A stretch of DNA of 5,182 nt, taken from contig JAEYOU010000664.1 of the NCBI GenBank assembly GCA_023411405.1, forward strand, positions 1 to 5,182. Reading direction: 5' to 3'. The DNA is from Pseudomonadota bacterium. Its GTDB lineage: Bacteria > Myxococcota > Myxococcia > Myxococcales > Anaeromyxobacteraceae. Under the pieces are notes generated by a model, which saw only the letters and a list, made by a program, of their open reading frames with translations, was not told the DNA's origin and made no database searches. Both the position numbers and the translations under genes were made by a program. Position 1 is the first letter of the stretch; each line of letters starts with the position of its first letter. This document shows positions 1 through 5,182 of the stretch, in pieces.

Positions 1-25
1 AGCTCCGGCCGGCTTTCGGACGCCG

Positions 26-2788
26 CTAGCGCTGCAGGGTCAGCAACCCCGGCCGCCAGGGGATGAGGTTGTACTCGCCGCCGCAGTTCGTGCAGCCCTG
101 ATAGAGGAGCTGGAGGTTGCACGGATCGACGGTCCGGGTCTGGTCCGGGTTCTTGCGGACGAGATCCCCGTGGCTGATGCTGTTCGTCCAGGCGCTGCCG
201 CTGAACGTGACGTTGTTCGCGCCGGCGAACGGGTTGCTCTCGGACGCGGCGAGCGGCGTCCAGGAGCCGCCGAGGCTGGTGGCGGTGAACGAGCGGAAGT
301 ACCGCCCGCGGCTCCCGATCGCCTCGACGATCATGAGGTACCGGTTCTGCCCCTGGACCGTGTAGACCTGCACCGCCTCGAACAGATTGTTGGTGGAGTC
401 CGTCATGATCGTCGTGGCGGCGGGGAACGTCCCGGGGAAGTTCCCGATCGGCATGCTGGACCTGTAGATGCGCCCGTTGTCGCCGGCGAAGAACAGGTAG
501 CAGGTCGAGGCGTCGCAGATCACCACCTGATCGATCGGCCCCGTGCCCGAGTCGGAGATGCTGTTCGAGTACAGCGAGGCTTCACCCGACCAGCTGTTCG
601 GATTGGTCGGATTGGTCGAGGTCAGGTAGCGGAACGGCGTCGCGCCCCACTGCGTCGTGAGCACCCAGATGTTCTTGGGGGCGAAGTAGATGACCTCGGG
701 CGCGACCGCGCCCCTGTTCATCTGGGTCTGGGTGGCCGAGGAGAACTGCGACCAGTCGGCGAAGCTCGCGTAGCTGGAGCCGTAGCTCCCGCCGCTGGTC
801 ACGTTGGACATGTAGACGTGGTGGAGGCCGTTGTAGTCGAACGTGGTGAAGTCCTTGAGGGAGACGTAGCCGGACCGCGGGTTCGTGAGCGGGCCGGTCG
901 AGGTCCACCGGAACGTCGAGGGGAGCGAGCAGGTCGAGCCGCCGTTGAACGTGGCGGTGACCGAGCGCGCCGCCGTCATCGAGAGGATGCAGCTCCCGGT
1001 GCCGGAGCAGGCGCCGCTCCAGCCGCCGAACGTCGACCCGGACGCCGCGGCCGCCGAGAGGGTCACGGTGCTGCCGCTCGCGAAGCTGGCGCTGCAGGAC
1101 GAGCCGCAGTTGATGCCGGACGGCGACGAGGTGACGGTCCCGGTCCCGGCGCCGCTCTTGGCGACGGTGACGGCGTACGTCGTGACCTGCGAGGTGAACG
1201 TGGCGGTGACCGACCGGGAGGCCGTCATCGACACGGTGCAGGTGGAGGTGCCGCTGCAGCCGGCGCCGCTCCAGCCGGAGAACGTGGAGCCGCTCGCCGC
1301 CGCCGCGCTCAGGGTCACGGCCGCGCCGCTCGCGAAGCTGGCGCTGCAGGCGGAGCCGCAGCTGATGCCGGACGGGTTCGAGCTCACCGTGCCGGTGCCC
1401 GTGCCCGCCCGGTTCACGGTCAACGCGAACGTGCTCACGCTGCCGCCGGCGACGCTGATGCCCGAGATCTTCGGGTTGTCCGGGCCGCCCGCCCGCGTGA
1501 ACGCGATCACCACCTGGCCGCTCGAGCTCGCGGTGGTGTTGAACGCCCGGGCGATGGCCCGGTTGGCGCCGCCCGCCTCGACGAAGATGTCGAAGGCGGT
1601 GAGGACGGTCTGGCCGTTGATCGCGACGTTGAACGTGCGCTGGCCGGCCGCCGTCCAGTAGCTCTCCGCGAAATAGAGCGTCACCGCCTGGGCGCTGCCC
1701 GGCGCGCGGTTGGGGATCGTGTACGTGAACTCACCGTACCGCTCCGTCTGGAAGACCGCCTGCGGCGGCACCGCGCCGGTGATCTGCGCCGTGTCGATGG
1801 CGGAGGTGGTGGAGTAGGTGCTGCCGCCGGTGAAGTAGGCGTCGGCGACGAACGTCCCGGCCGCCGCGCCGCCCGGGTTGACGGACAGGACGGTCCCCAC
1901 GTCGGGCTGGTTGAAGGTGGCCGTCACCGAGCAGGAGGCGTTCATGGTGACGACGCCGGACGCGAACCCGGAGCAGGTGCTGCTCCAGCCCGCGAAGGTC
2001 GAGCCGCTCGCGGCCGCAGCCGTCAGGCTCACGGTCGTGCCCGCGGTGTAGCTGGCGCTGCAGGTCCCGCCGCAGTTGATGCCCGAGCCGGAGACCGTGC
2101 CGCTGCCCGTGCCGGCCTTGACGACGGTGAGCGTGGCGCCCGTCGAGGTCGTCCCGAAGGTCGCCGTGACCGACCGCGCCGCCGACATCGTCACGGTGCA
2201 GCTCGCGGTGCCGGTGCAGGCGCCGCTCCAGCCGGTGAAGGTGGAGCCGCTCGCCGGGGCCGCCGTCAGGGTCACGACGGTGCCGGAGGCGAACGAGGCG
2301 CTGCAGGTGCTCCCGCAGCTCACGCCGGACGGGGAGGAGGTGACGGTGCCGGTGCCCGCGCCGCTCCGGGTCACGGTCAGCGCGTAGGTGGTCGGGTTGG
2401 TGCCGCTGCCGCCGACCACGTCGAACGTCTGGAGCGCGGGCTGGCCGGAGCCGCTGCCGCAGAACCCGAGCGTCACCGATGCGGAGGGCGCGATGTTCGT
2501 GTTGTAGTCGGCGGGCCGGATGGTCAGGACGCCGTTGCTCACGCTCGACGTGCCGCTCCAGAGGTTGCCGAGCGTGGAGCCGTTGAGCGCCACGCCGAGC
2601 GTCCAGCTCGTGACCGCAGCGGTGCTGCGGTTCGCGATCGTGATGTTGGCGCAGTAGCCGCCGCCCCACGAGTCCACCACCATCGTGGCGTCGACGCCGT
2701 TGGTCGTGAGCGCCGCCGCCGGCTGGGCGGAGGCGAGGAGCGCCGCCGCGAGCACCAGGGCGAGGCGCGTGGGAAGTCGAAGCTTCAT
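26..2788 (-). CDS. Secreted modular GH62 alpha-L-arabinofuranosidase (CBM2-like, four Cys-rich repeats, malectin-like module)
   Basis: Predicted extracellular enzyme that cleaves arabinofuranosyl side chains from arabinoxylan. Residues 1-26 are a Sec signal peptide (basic MKLRLPTR, an Ala/Leu core, cleavage near ASA-QP or AAA-LT). Residues 28-126 resemble CBM2 (Trp at 41, 62 and 77; Cys46 and Cys110). Four beta repeats lie at 135-211, 219-292, 454-531 and 538-614, each with GW(S) and ending SVTATF. Residues 299-448 are malectin-like (VLSVNPGG, DAYFTGG, LYFAESYW). Residues 620-918 are GH62, complete to the PWRPGLLTLQ end. The expected acids are present: Asp646 in SLKDF (base), Asp753 in GPIDQ (pKa modulator) and Glu804 in NNLFEAVQVY (acid). 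SHGDLVR is also conserved; its His873 lies where family structures place a calcium ion near the active site. I chose ATG 2788 over ATG 2809 because AGGAG sits 5 nt upstream and the signal peptide then begins correctly. The stop is TAG. Family assignment is very secure; substrate is inferred from the family. Confidence 0.95.
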   Translation of the reverse strand: MKLRLPTRLALVLAAALLASAQPAAALTTNGVDATMVVDSWGGGYCANITIANRSTAAVTSWTLGVALNGSTLGNLWSGTSSVSNGVLTIRPADYNTNIAPSASVTLGFCGSGSGQPALQTFDVVGGSGTNPTTYALTVTRSGAGTGTVTSSPSGVSCGSTCSASFASGTVVTLTAAPASGSTFTGWSGACTGTASCTVTMSAARSVTATFGTTSTGATLTVVKAGTGSGTVSGSGINCGGTCSASYTAGTTVSLTAAAASGSTFAGWSSTCSGFASGVVTMNASCSVTATFNQPDVGTVLSVNPGGAAAGTFVADAYFTGGSTYSTTSAIDTAQITGAVPPQAVFQTERYGEFTYTIPNRAPGSAQAVTLYFAESYWTAAGQRTFNVAINGQTVLTAFDIFVEAGGANRAIARAFNTTASSSGQVVIAFTRAGGPDNPKISGISVAGGSVSTFALTVNRAGTGTGTVSSNPSGISCGSACSASFASGAAVTLSAAAASGSTFSGWSGAGCSGTSTCTVSMTASRSVTATFTSQVTTYAVTVAKSGAGTGTVTSSPSGINCGSSCSASFASGSTVTLSAAAASGSTFGGWSGACSGTGSCILSMTAARSVTATFNGGSTCSLPSTFRWTSTGPLTNPRSGYVSLKDFTTFDYNGLHHVYMSNVTSGGSYGSSYASFADWSQFSSATQTQMNRGAVAPEVIYFAPKNIWVLTTQWGATPFRYLTSTNPTNPNSWSGEASLYSNSISDSGTGPIDQVVICDASTCYLFFAGDNGRIYRSSMPIGNFPGTFPAATTIMTDSTNNLFEAVQVYTVQGQNRYLMIVEAIGSRGRYFRSFTATSLGGSWTPLAASESNPFAGANNVTFSGSAWTNSISHGDLVRKNPDQTRTVDPCNLQLLYQGCTNCGGEYNLIPWRPGLLTLQR
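947..1429 (-). repeat. Second pair of Cys-rich beta repeats in the GH62 protein (R3, R4)
   Basis: Two further copies of the same repeat, R3 at 1429-1196 and R4 at 1177-947, placed between the malectin-like module and the catalytic domain. R3 and R4 resemble R1 more than R2, with SSPSG or SNPSG followed by CGS-C-SASFASG and SASGSTF-GWSG. They share an exact 26-nt run at the DNA level, which suggests duplication or gene conversion within the gene. Confidence 0.8.
1073..1350. repeat. Direct repeat of 26 nt within R3 and R4
   Basis: Positions 1073-1098 and 1325-1350 are identical, beginning GCCGCTCGCG and ending CGCTGCAGG on the plus strand. They lie 252 bp apart, exactly 84 codons. Recombination between them would remove one repeat unit and keep the reading frame. 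The run encodes the CSASFASG segment of each repeat. Confidence 0.85.
1913..2386 (-). repeat. First pair of Cys-rich beta repeats in the GH62 protein (R1, R2)
   Basis: Two protein repeats of about 75 residues, R1 at 2386-2156 and R2 at 2134-1913. They share the pattern [YT]xLTV-xxG-GTGTV-S-G[VI]xCGxxCSAS[FY]-G-V-LTAA-ASGSTFxGWS-C-SVTATF. This resembles the divergent InlB B-type bacterial repeat often found in surface and secreted proteins. The CGxxC pair and a second downstream Cys pair suggest two disulfides per repeat outside the cell. In R2 the second pair is spaced differently, with Cys in STCSG and in NASCS. The role is probably a rigid spacer or weak binding module; that is an inference. 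Confidence 0.8.
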
Positions 2789-2793
2789 GATCT

Positions 2794-2798
2794 CTCCT
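2794..2798 (-). promoter_or_regulatory. Ribosome binding site of the GH62 gene
   Basis: AGGAG on the minus strand lies 5 nt before ATG 2788. It decides the start in favour of MKLRLPTR over the in-frame ATG seven codons upstream, which would put an unusual CRRGEI stretch ahead of the signal peptide and would overlap this site. Confidence 0.8.
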
Positions 2799-2863
2799 CG
2801 GCGGCACACGGGGAGCCGCCTGCGAGGTGCAGCGGTTGGGGACCGACACGGGAACTGCCCGCT

Positions 2864-2886
2864 TCACACGCCAACGAGGCGTGTGA
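2864..2886. promoter_or_regulatory. Perfect 9-bp inverted repeat upstream of the GH62 gene (possible operator or hairpin)
   Basis: TCACACGCC (2864-2872), a 5-nt loop AACGA, then GGCGTGTGA (2878-2886). It lies 76 nt upstream of the GH62 start and 128 nt or more beyond the stop of the membrane glycosyltransferase gene. No T-run follows on the minus strand, so it is not a standard intrinsic terminator. A regulator-binding palindrome for the hydrolase promoter, or a leader hairpin, are both possible. The repeat is directly visible; the function is inferred. Confidence 0.5.
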
Positions 2887-2895
2887 GCGTTCACA
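2882..2895. promoter_or_regulatory. TGTGA-N4-TCACA palindrome overlapping the larger inverted repeat
   Basis: TGTGA (2882-2886) and TCACA (2891-2895) form a second dyad that shares its left arm with the 9-bp inverted repeat. The half-sites look like those of CRP/FNR-type regulators, but the spacer is 4 nt rather than the 6 nt usual for CRP, so that assignment is not supported. The three alternating half-sites in 32 bp could be an operator array or two mutually exclusive hairpins. Confidence 0.35.
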
Positions 2896-3014
2896 TCGGG
2901 AGATACCTCGCTTCTGCCAGCTTCGATGGGTCTCGTCAACGCCCCGTCCCGCTACGAGAGCGAACTCCGCGGAGGTCGAGGTGATTTCGAGCGAGGAACG
3001 CTGGCCATGGCGCG

Positions 3015-4514
3015 TCAGGGCGCGGCCGGAGCGCCGGGCGTCTCCCCGATCCTCCAGAGCCCGCGCAGCCGGACGCGGACGTGGTCGCTCCCGACGTACG
3101 GCAGCGCCCACTCCGGCACGGCGGCGGCGGCACGCCGGATCCCGAGCTGCGCGCGGACGGCCGGGGGCGGCCCCTTCGCGAGGAGGCTCACGGCCCACGC
3201 CGGCCCGGATCCTTCGGCGAGCCGGGGCGCGAGCTCCTCCCACGAGTCGAGCCGCGCCGCCGCCCACCGCGGCGGGCGGAGATACGGCGTCTGGAGGTGC
3301 GCGTCGAAGTCCCAGAACGGCTCGGCGTTCTCGCCCACGACGAAGAACCGGGCCTCCGGCGTCCGCCGGGCGACCGTCCAGACCGCGCCCTGCACCGTGA
3401 GGTCGTGCATCACGGGCAGCGCGAGGCTCCCCGCGAGCCAGACGAGGTTCAGGGCGACGAGCCCCACCGCCGCCGGCCGCGCCCACCGGCGCCGCACAAG
3501 CCACCCGGACCGCAGCGCGGGATCGAGGAGGAGGAGCGCGGCCATCGCGGCGGCGAGCGGGGCGAGCGGGAAGAGGAACCGCAGCTCCTTGTGCGCGAGC
3601 GCGCTGTGGCCCACGACGAGCGGCAGCGTGGTCCAGGTGAGCGGGTCGCGCCGCGCCCGGAGCCAGAAGACGACGACCGCCAGCCCCACGAGCGCGGGGA
3701 GCGGCGGCCAGGTCGCGGCGAGATCGACGACGTACTGGTGGAAGGGCGCGGTGCCGAAGGTGTTCGCGCGCCCCTCGATGAGGTTCGCGCGCAGGTAGTT
3801 CCACGGCGTGAGCGTCCAGGCGCCGTACCCCCAGCGATCGACGGCGAGCCCGAGCGCCGCCATGAGGGCGACGCCCGTGGCGAGCGCCAGGAAGGGCCTG
3901 ACGGCGCGGCGGACGAGCAGGATCCACGCCCCGAACCCTGCCACGCAGAGCCCGAGCTGGTAGCGGGCGTCGAAGGCGAGACCGAGGAGCAGCCCGGCGA
4001 CGAGCCCCGCCCGGACCGGCCGCGCCTCGAGGAGGAGGAAGGCTGCGACGCCCGCGGCGAGGAAGGCGCCCGAGACGCTCTCGGAGGAGGTCCGGACGGA
4101 GAGGTAGGGGAGGAAGAAGCTGAAGAGGCAGGCGGCGAGGAGCCAGGAGCGGGCGCGCCCCTCCGGCACGCGGCGCGCCAGCGCGGCCCACAGGAGGAGC
4201 AGCGCGGCGAGGTTGAGGAGCGCGCTCCCCAGCCGGAAGGTCAGCATCGCCGCCGAGGGTGCGCGCGCGCCGGCGGCGGCGAGCGCCCGGTCCACGGCCG
4301 CGTAGGCGGCCGGCTGGAGGTACGGGCGGAGCCGGTGGCTGTGCTCCCAGGGCAGGTACGCGGCGTGCGTCTTCCCGCGCTTCTCGCTCGCGAACTCGAT
4401 CGTCTGGAAGTACTCGTCGGGGTGATGGAACCCGACGCTCCGCCACGCCGCGAAGCAGTACAGGCAGAGCGCGGCGGCGGCGAGCGCGATCCGGAGCCTC
4501 GGCACGGGTGCCAC
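3015..4514 (-). CDS. GT22-family (Alg9/PIG-B-like) membrane mannosyltransferase
   Basis: Polytopic inner-membrane GT-C glycosyltransferase of 499 aa, expected to move a mannose-type sugar from a polyprenyl-phosphate donor to an acceptor on the periplasmic side. After a first membrane helix (about residues 7-25) comes HPDEYFQTIE at 31-40. Its Asp/Glu pair is the GT-C catalytic loop signature and closely matches the HPDEYWQ of eukaryotic GPI mannosyltransferases. Other family marks are RLRPYLQP (61-68) and HKELRFLFP (308-316). About ten hydrophobic segments extend to residue 363; a soluble tail of about 135 residues follows. The start is uncertain: no in-frame ATG is near, so GTG 4514 is preferred, with GTG 4505 an alternative; neither has a good Shine-Dalgarno. 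It follows the small charged gene after 103 bp and may be cotranscribed with it. Acceptor and exact sugar are unknown. Confidence 0.85.
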   Translation of the reverse strand: MAPVPRLRIALAAAALCLYCFAAWRSVGFHHPDEYFQTIEFASEKRGKTHAAYLPWEHSHRLRPYLQPAAYAAVDRALAAAGARAPSAAMLTFRLGSALLNLAALLLLWAALARRVPEGRARSWLLAACLFSFFLPYLSVRTSSESVSGAFLAAGVAAFLLLEARPVRAGLVAGLLLGLAFDARYQLGLCVAGFGAWILLVRRAVRPFLALATGVALMAALGLAVDRWGYGAWTLTPWNYLRANLIEGRANTFGTAPFHQYVVDLAATWPPLPALVGLAVVVFWLRARRDPLTWTTLPLVVGHSALAHKELRFLFPLAPLAAAMAALLLLDPALRSGWLVRRRWARPAAVGLVALNLVWLAGSLALPVMHDLTVQGAVWTVARRTPEARFFVVGENAEPFWDFDAHLQTPYLRPPRWAAARLDSWEELAPRLAEGSGPAWAVSLLAKGPPPAVRAQLGIRRAAAAVPEWALPYVGSDHVRVRLRGLWRIGETPGAPAAP

Positions 4515-4580
4515 GAGAGCATGGGCGCGGCCCGCGTGCCACTTTCGCTCGCCGGACGGGCCTGGGCGGAGGACCCCGCG

Positions 4581-4608
4581 CGCCCGCGGAGGCGAACGCG
4601 CGCGGGCG
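4581..4608. other. GC-rich hairpin between the small gene and the glycosyltransferase gene
   Basis: CGCCCGCG (4581-4588) pairs with CGCGGGCG (4601-4608) around a 12-nt loop. It starts 10 nt beyond the stop of the small upstream gene. There is no T-run, so it could be a weak or factor-assisted terminator, an mRNA-stabilising stem, or chance in GC-rich DNA. Confidence 0.3.
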
Positions 4609-4617
4609 GACCGCGCC

Positions 4618-5082
4618 TCAATCGTCGATCGGCGCCACCCCGTCGTCCCCCGGCTTGTCCGCCTCGCGGACGCTGCCGCCGGGCGGGCTCTCGAGCGTCC
4701 CCTCCGGCGTCCGGATCCGCACGCCGATGCCGTACTCCGGGGCGTCGCACGCGTCGTACCGCGTCCCCGAGTACCGGAGCGTCCGCTCGCCTCCGGGGCG
4801 GCGGTCCTCGCTCGTCTTCTCGAGCCGCTGCTCCTCCCAGCGCACCTGCTCGCCGTCGTCCGCGTTCGGGATCTCGGCGACGACCTCCTCGGGATCGCCG
4901 AACCCATGCACCTGGCGCTTCACGCGCTCGGCGTCCACCTCGACCTGCACGGTGGTCGCCGAGCGGCCGCTGCTCGCGTGCACGGCCTTGACGGTCACGC
5001 CCTCCGACAGCGTGCGTGGGCCTGCATCCGGCGTGGAGCGCTCCGAAGGGCGCTTCCCCTGCTTGCTGCGCCTGCGCGCCAT
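4618..5082 (-). CDS. Small charged hypothetical protein
   Basis: A 154-aa protein of no family I recognise. The first 25 or so residues are basic (MARRRSKQGKRPSE). The rest is hydrophilic and mostly acidic, with a strand-like stretch GVTVKAVHASSG...TTVQVEVDAER at about 28-52, a Glu/Arg-rich segment EQVRWEEQRLEK, a segment YDACDAPEYGIGVRIRTPEG containing the only Cys, and a flexible acidic tail ending PGDDGVAPIDD. No signal peptide or membrane segment is visible, so a cytoplasmic location is likely. ATG 5082 is preferred over ATG 5157 because AGGAG lies 6 nt upstream, the same arrangement as for the GH62 gene, and the codons before it look non-coding. That ribosome site and the codon pattern support a real gene. 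Function is unknown; a nucleic-acid-binding role from the basic start would be a guess. Confidence 0.7.
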   Translation of the reverse strand: MARRRSKQGKRPSERSTPDAGPRTLSEGVTVKAVHASSGRSATTVQVEVDAERVKRQVHGFGDPEEVVAEIPNADDGEQVRWEEQRLEKTSEDRRPGGERTLRYSGTRYDACDAPEYGIGVRIRTPEGTLESPPGGSVREADKPGDDGVAPIDD

Positions 5083-5088
5083 CGCTCT

Positions 5089-5093
5089 CTCCT
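5089..5093 (-). promoter_or_regulatory. Ribosome binding site of the small hypothetical gene
   Basis: AGGAG on the minus strand, 6 nt before ATG 5082, in the context CAGGAGAGAGCG. It selects the MARRRSK start. The remaining upstream sequence to the window edge has a TTGACC and a TTGAAG but no convincing -10 box at the right distance, so no promoter is called. Confidence 0.7.
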
Positions 5094-5182
5094 GATCGAG
5101 TTCGCTACAAGAGGTGATGCCGGACGCGCGCCGCTTCAACGCAGGAGATCGGGTCAAACGGGATGTGCGCGGGGCGCACGCG

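Noticed and set aside
1..25. Possible terminator after the GH62 stop, including CCGGCCGG
   Set aside because: Only 25 nt are available, with no stable hairpin followed by a T-run; the window ends too soon to judge.
600..618. Tandem 9-nt repeat GATTGGTCG
   Set aside because: It encodes the NPTNP turn of the GH62 domain, which has a similar sequence in other family members, so it is ordinary coding sequence.
885..1661. Plus-strand frame with a regular repeated pattern (PLQP, LPLAKLALQ, LMPDG)
   Set aside because: The pattern is the antisense reading of the GH62 protein repeats R3 and R4, not an independent repeat protein.
2911..2939. TTGACG (minus strand, 2939-2934) as a -35 box for the GH62 gene
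   Set aside because: At 16-18 nt spacing only GCAGAA, CAGAAG or AGAAGC is found; none resembles a -10 box, so no promoter is called.
170..3400. Open frame of 1076 codons on the plus strand
   Set aside because: It runs antisense through the GH62 gene, the spacer and part of the glycosyltransferase gene. Its product is Arg/Ala/Gly-rich low-complexity sequence with no domain, as expected for a shadow frame in GC-rich DNA.
2785..4542. Open frame of 585 codons on the minus strand in another frame over the glycosyltransferase
   Set aside because: Arg/Ala/Pro-rich shadow. The overlapping frame has membrane helices and GT22 motifs.
4241..4750. Frame containing ATG 4522 ahead of the glycosyltransferase
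   Set aside because: This ATG is out of frame with the membrane protein, and the product is Arg/Ser-rich without motifs.
3081..4991. Open frame of 636 codons on the plus strand
   Set aside because: Antisense to the glycosyltransferase, rich in Arg, Glu and Gly, no recognisable domain; the opposite strand has a clear protein family.

Overview
The window is GC-rich (roughly 70% by eye). It holds three genes, all on the minus strand, with no RNA genes, mobile elements or CRISPR array that I can see. The strong third-position GC bias, the AGGAG ribosome binding sites, a secreted modular plant-wall hydrolase and a bacterial GT22-type mannosyltransferase fit a soil myxobacterium or relative (Anaeromyxobacter-like Myxococcota). 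A high-GC actinomycete is less likely but cannot be excluded. This placement is an inference from gene content, not a search result.

Layout in transcription order (right to left): (1) 5082-4618, a small charged protein of 154 aa with no recognised family; (2) 4514-3015, an integral-membrane glycosyltransferase of the Alg9/PIG-B type (GT22), 499 aa, probably starting at GTG; (3) 2788-26, a 920-aa exported GH62 alpha-L-arabinofuranosidase. The spacers are 103 bp and 226 bp. The 226-bp spacer before the hydrolase holds a perfect 9-bp inverted repeat and an adjoining TGTGA/TCACA pair, so the hydrolase is probably transcribed and regulated separately.

The hydrolase is the most informative gene. 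Its order is signal peptide, CBM2-like cellulose/xylan-binding module, two cysteine-rich beta repeats, a malectin-like (CBM57-type) module, two more repeats, then the GH62 catalytic domain. All three expected GH62 catalytic acids are present. The likely job is to be secreted, anchor on plant cell wall and remove arabinose side chains from arabinoxylan. The membrane glycosyltransferase probably adds a mannose-like sugar from a lipid-linked donor at the periplasmic face. Nothing in the sequence ties it functionally to the hydrolase. I see no clearly new multi-gene system here. The points most worth following up are the hydrolase architecture, its upstream palindromes, the bacterial GT22 protein and the orphan small protein.
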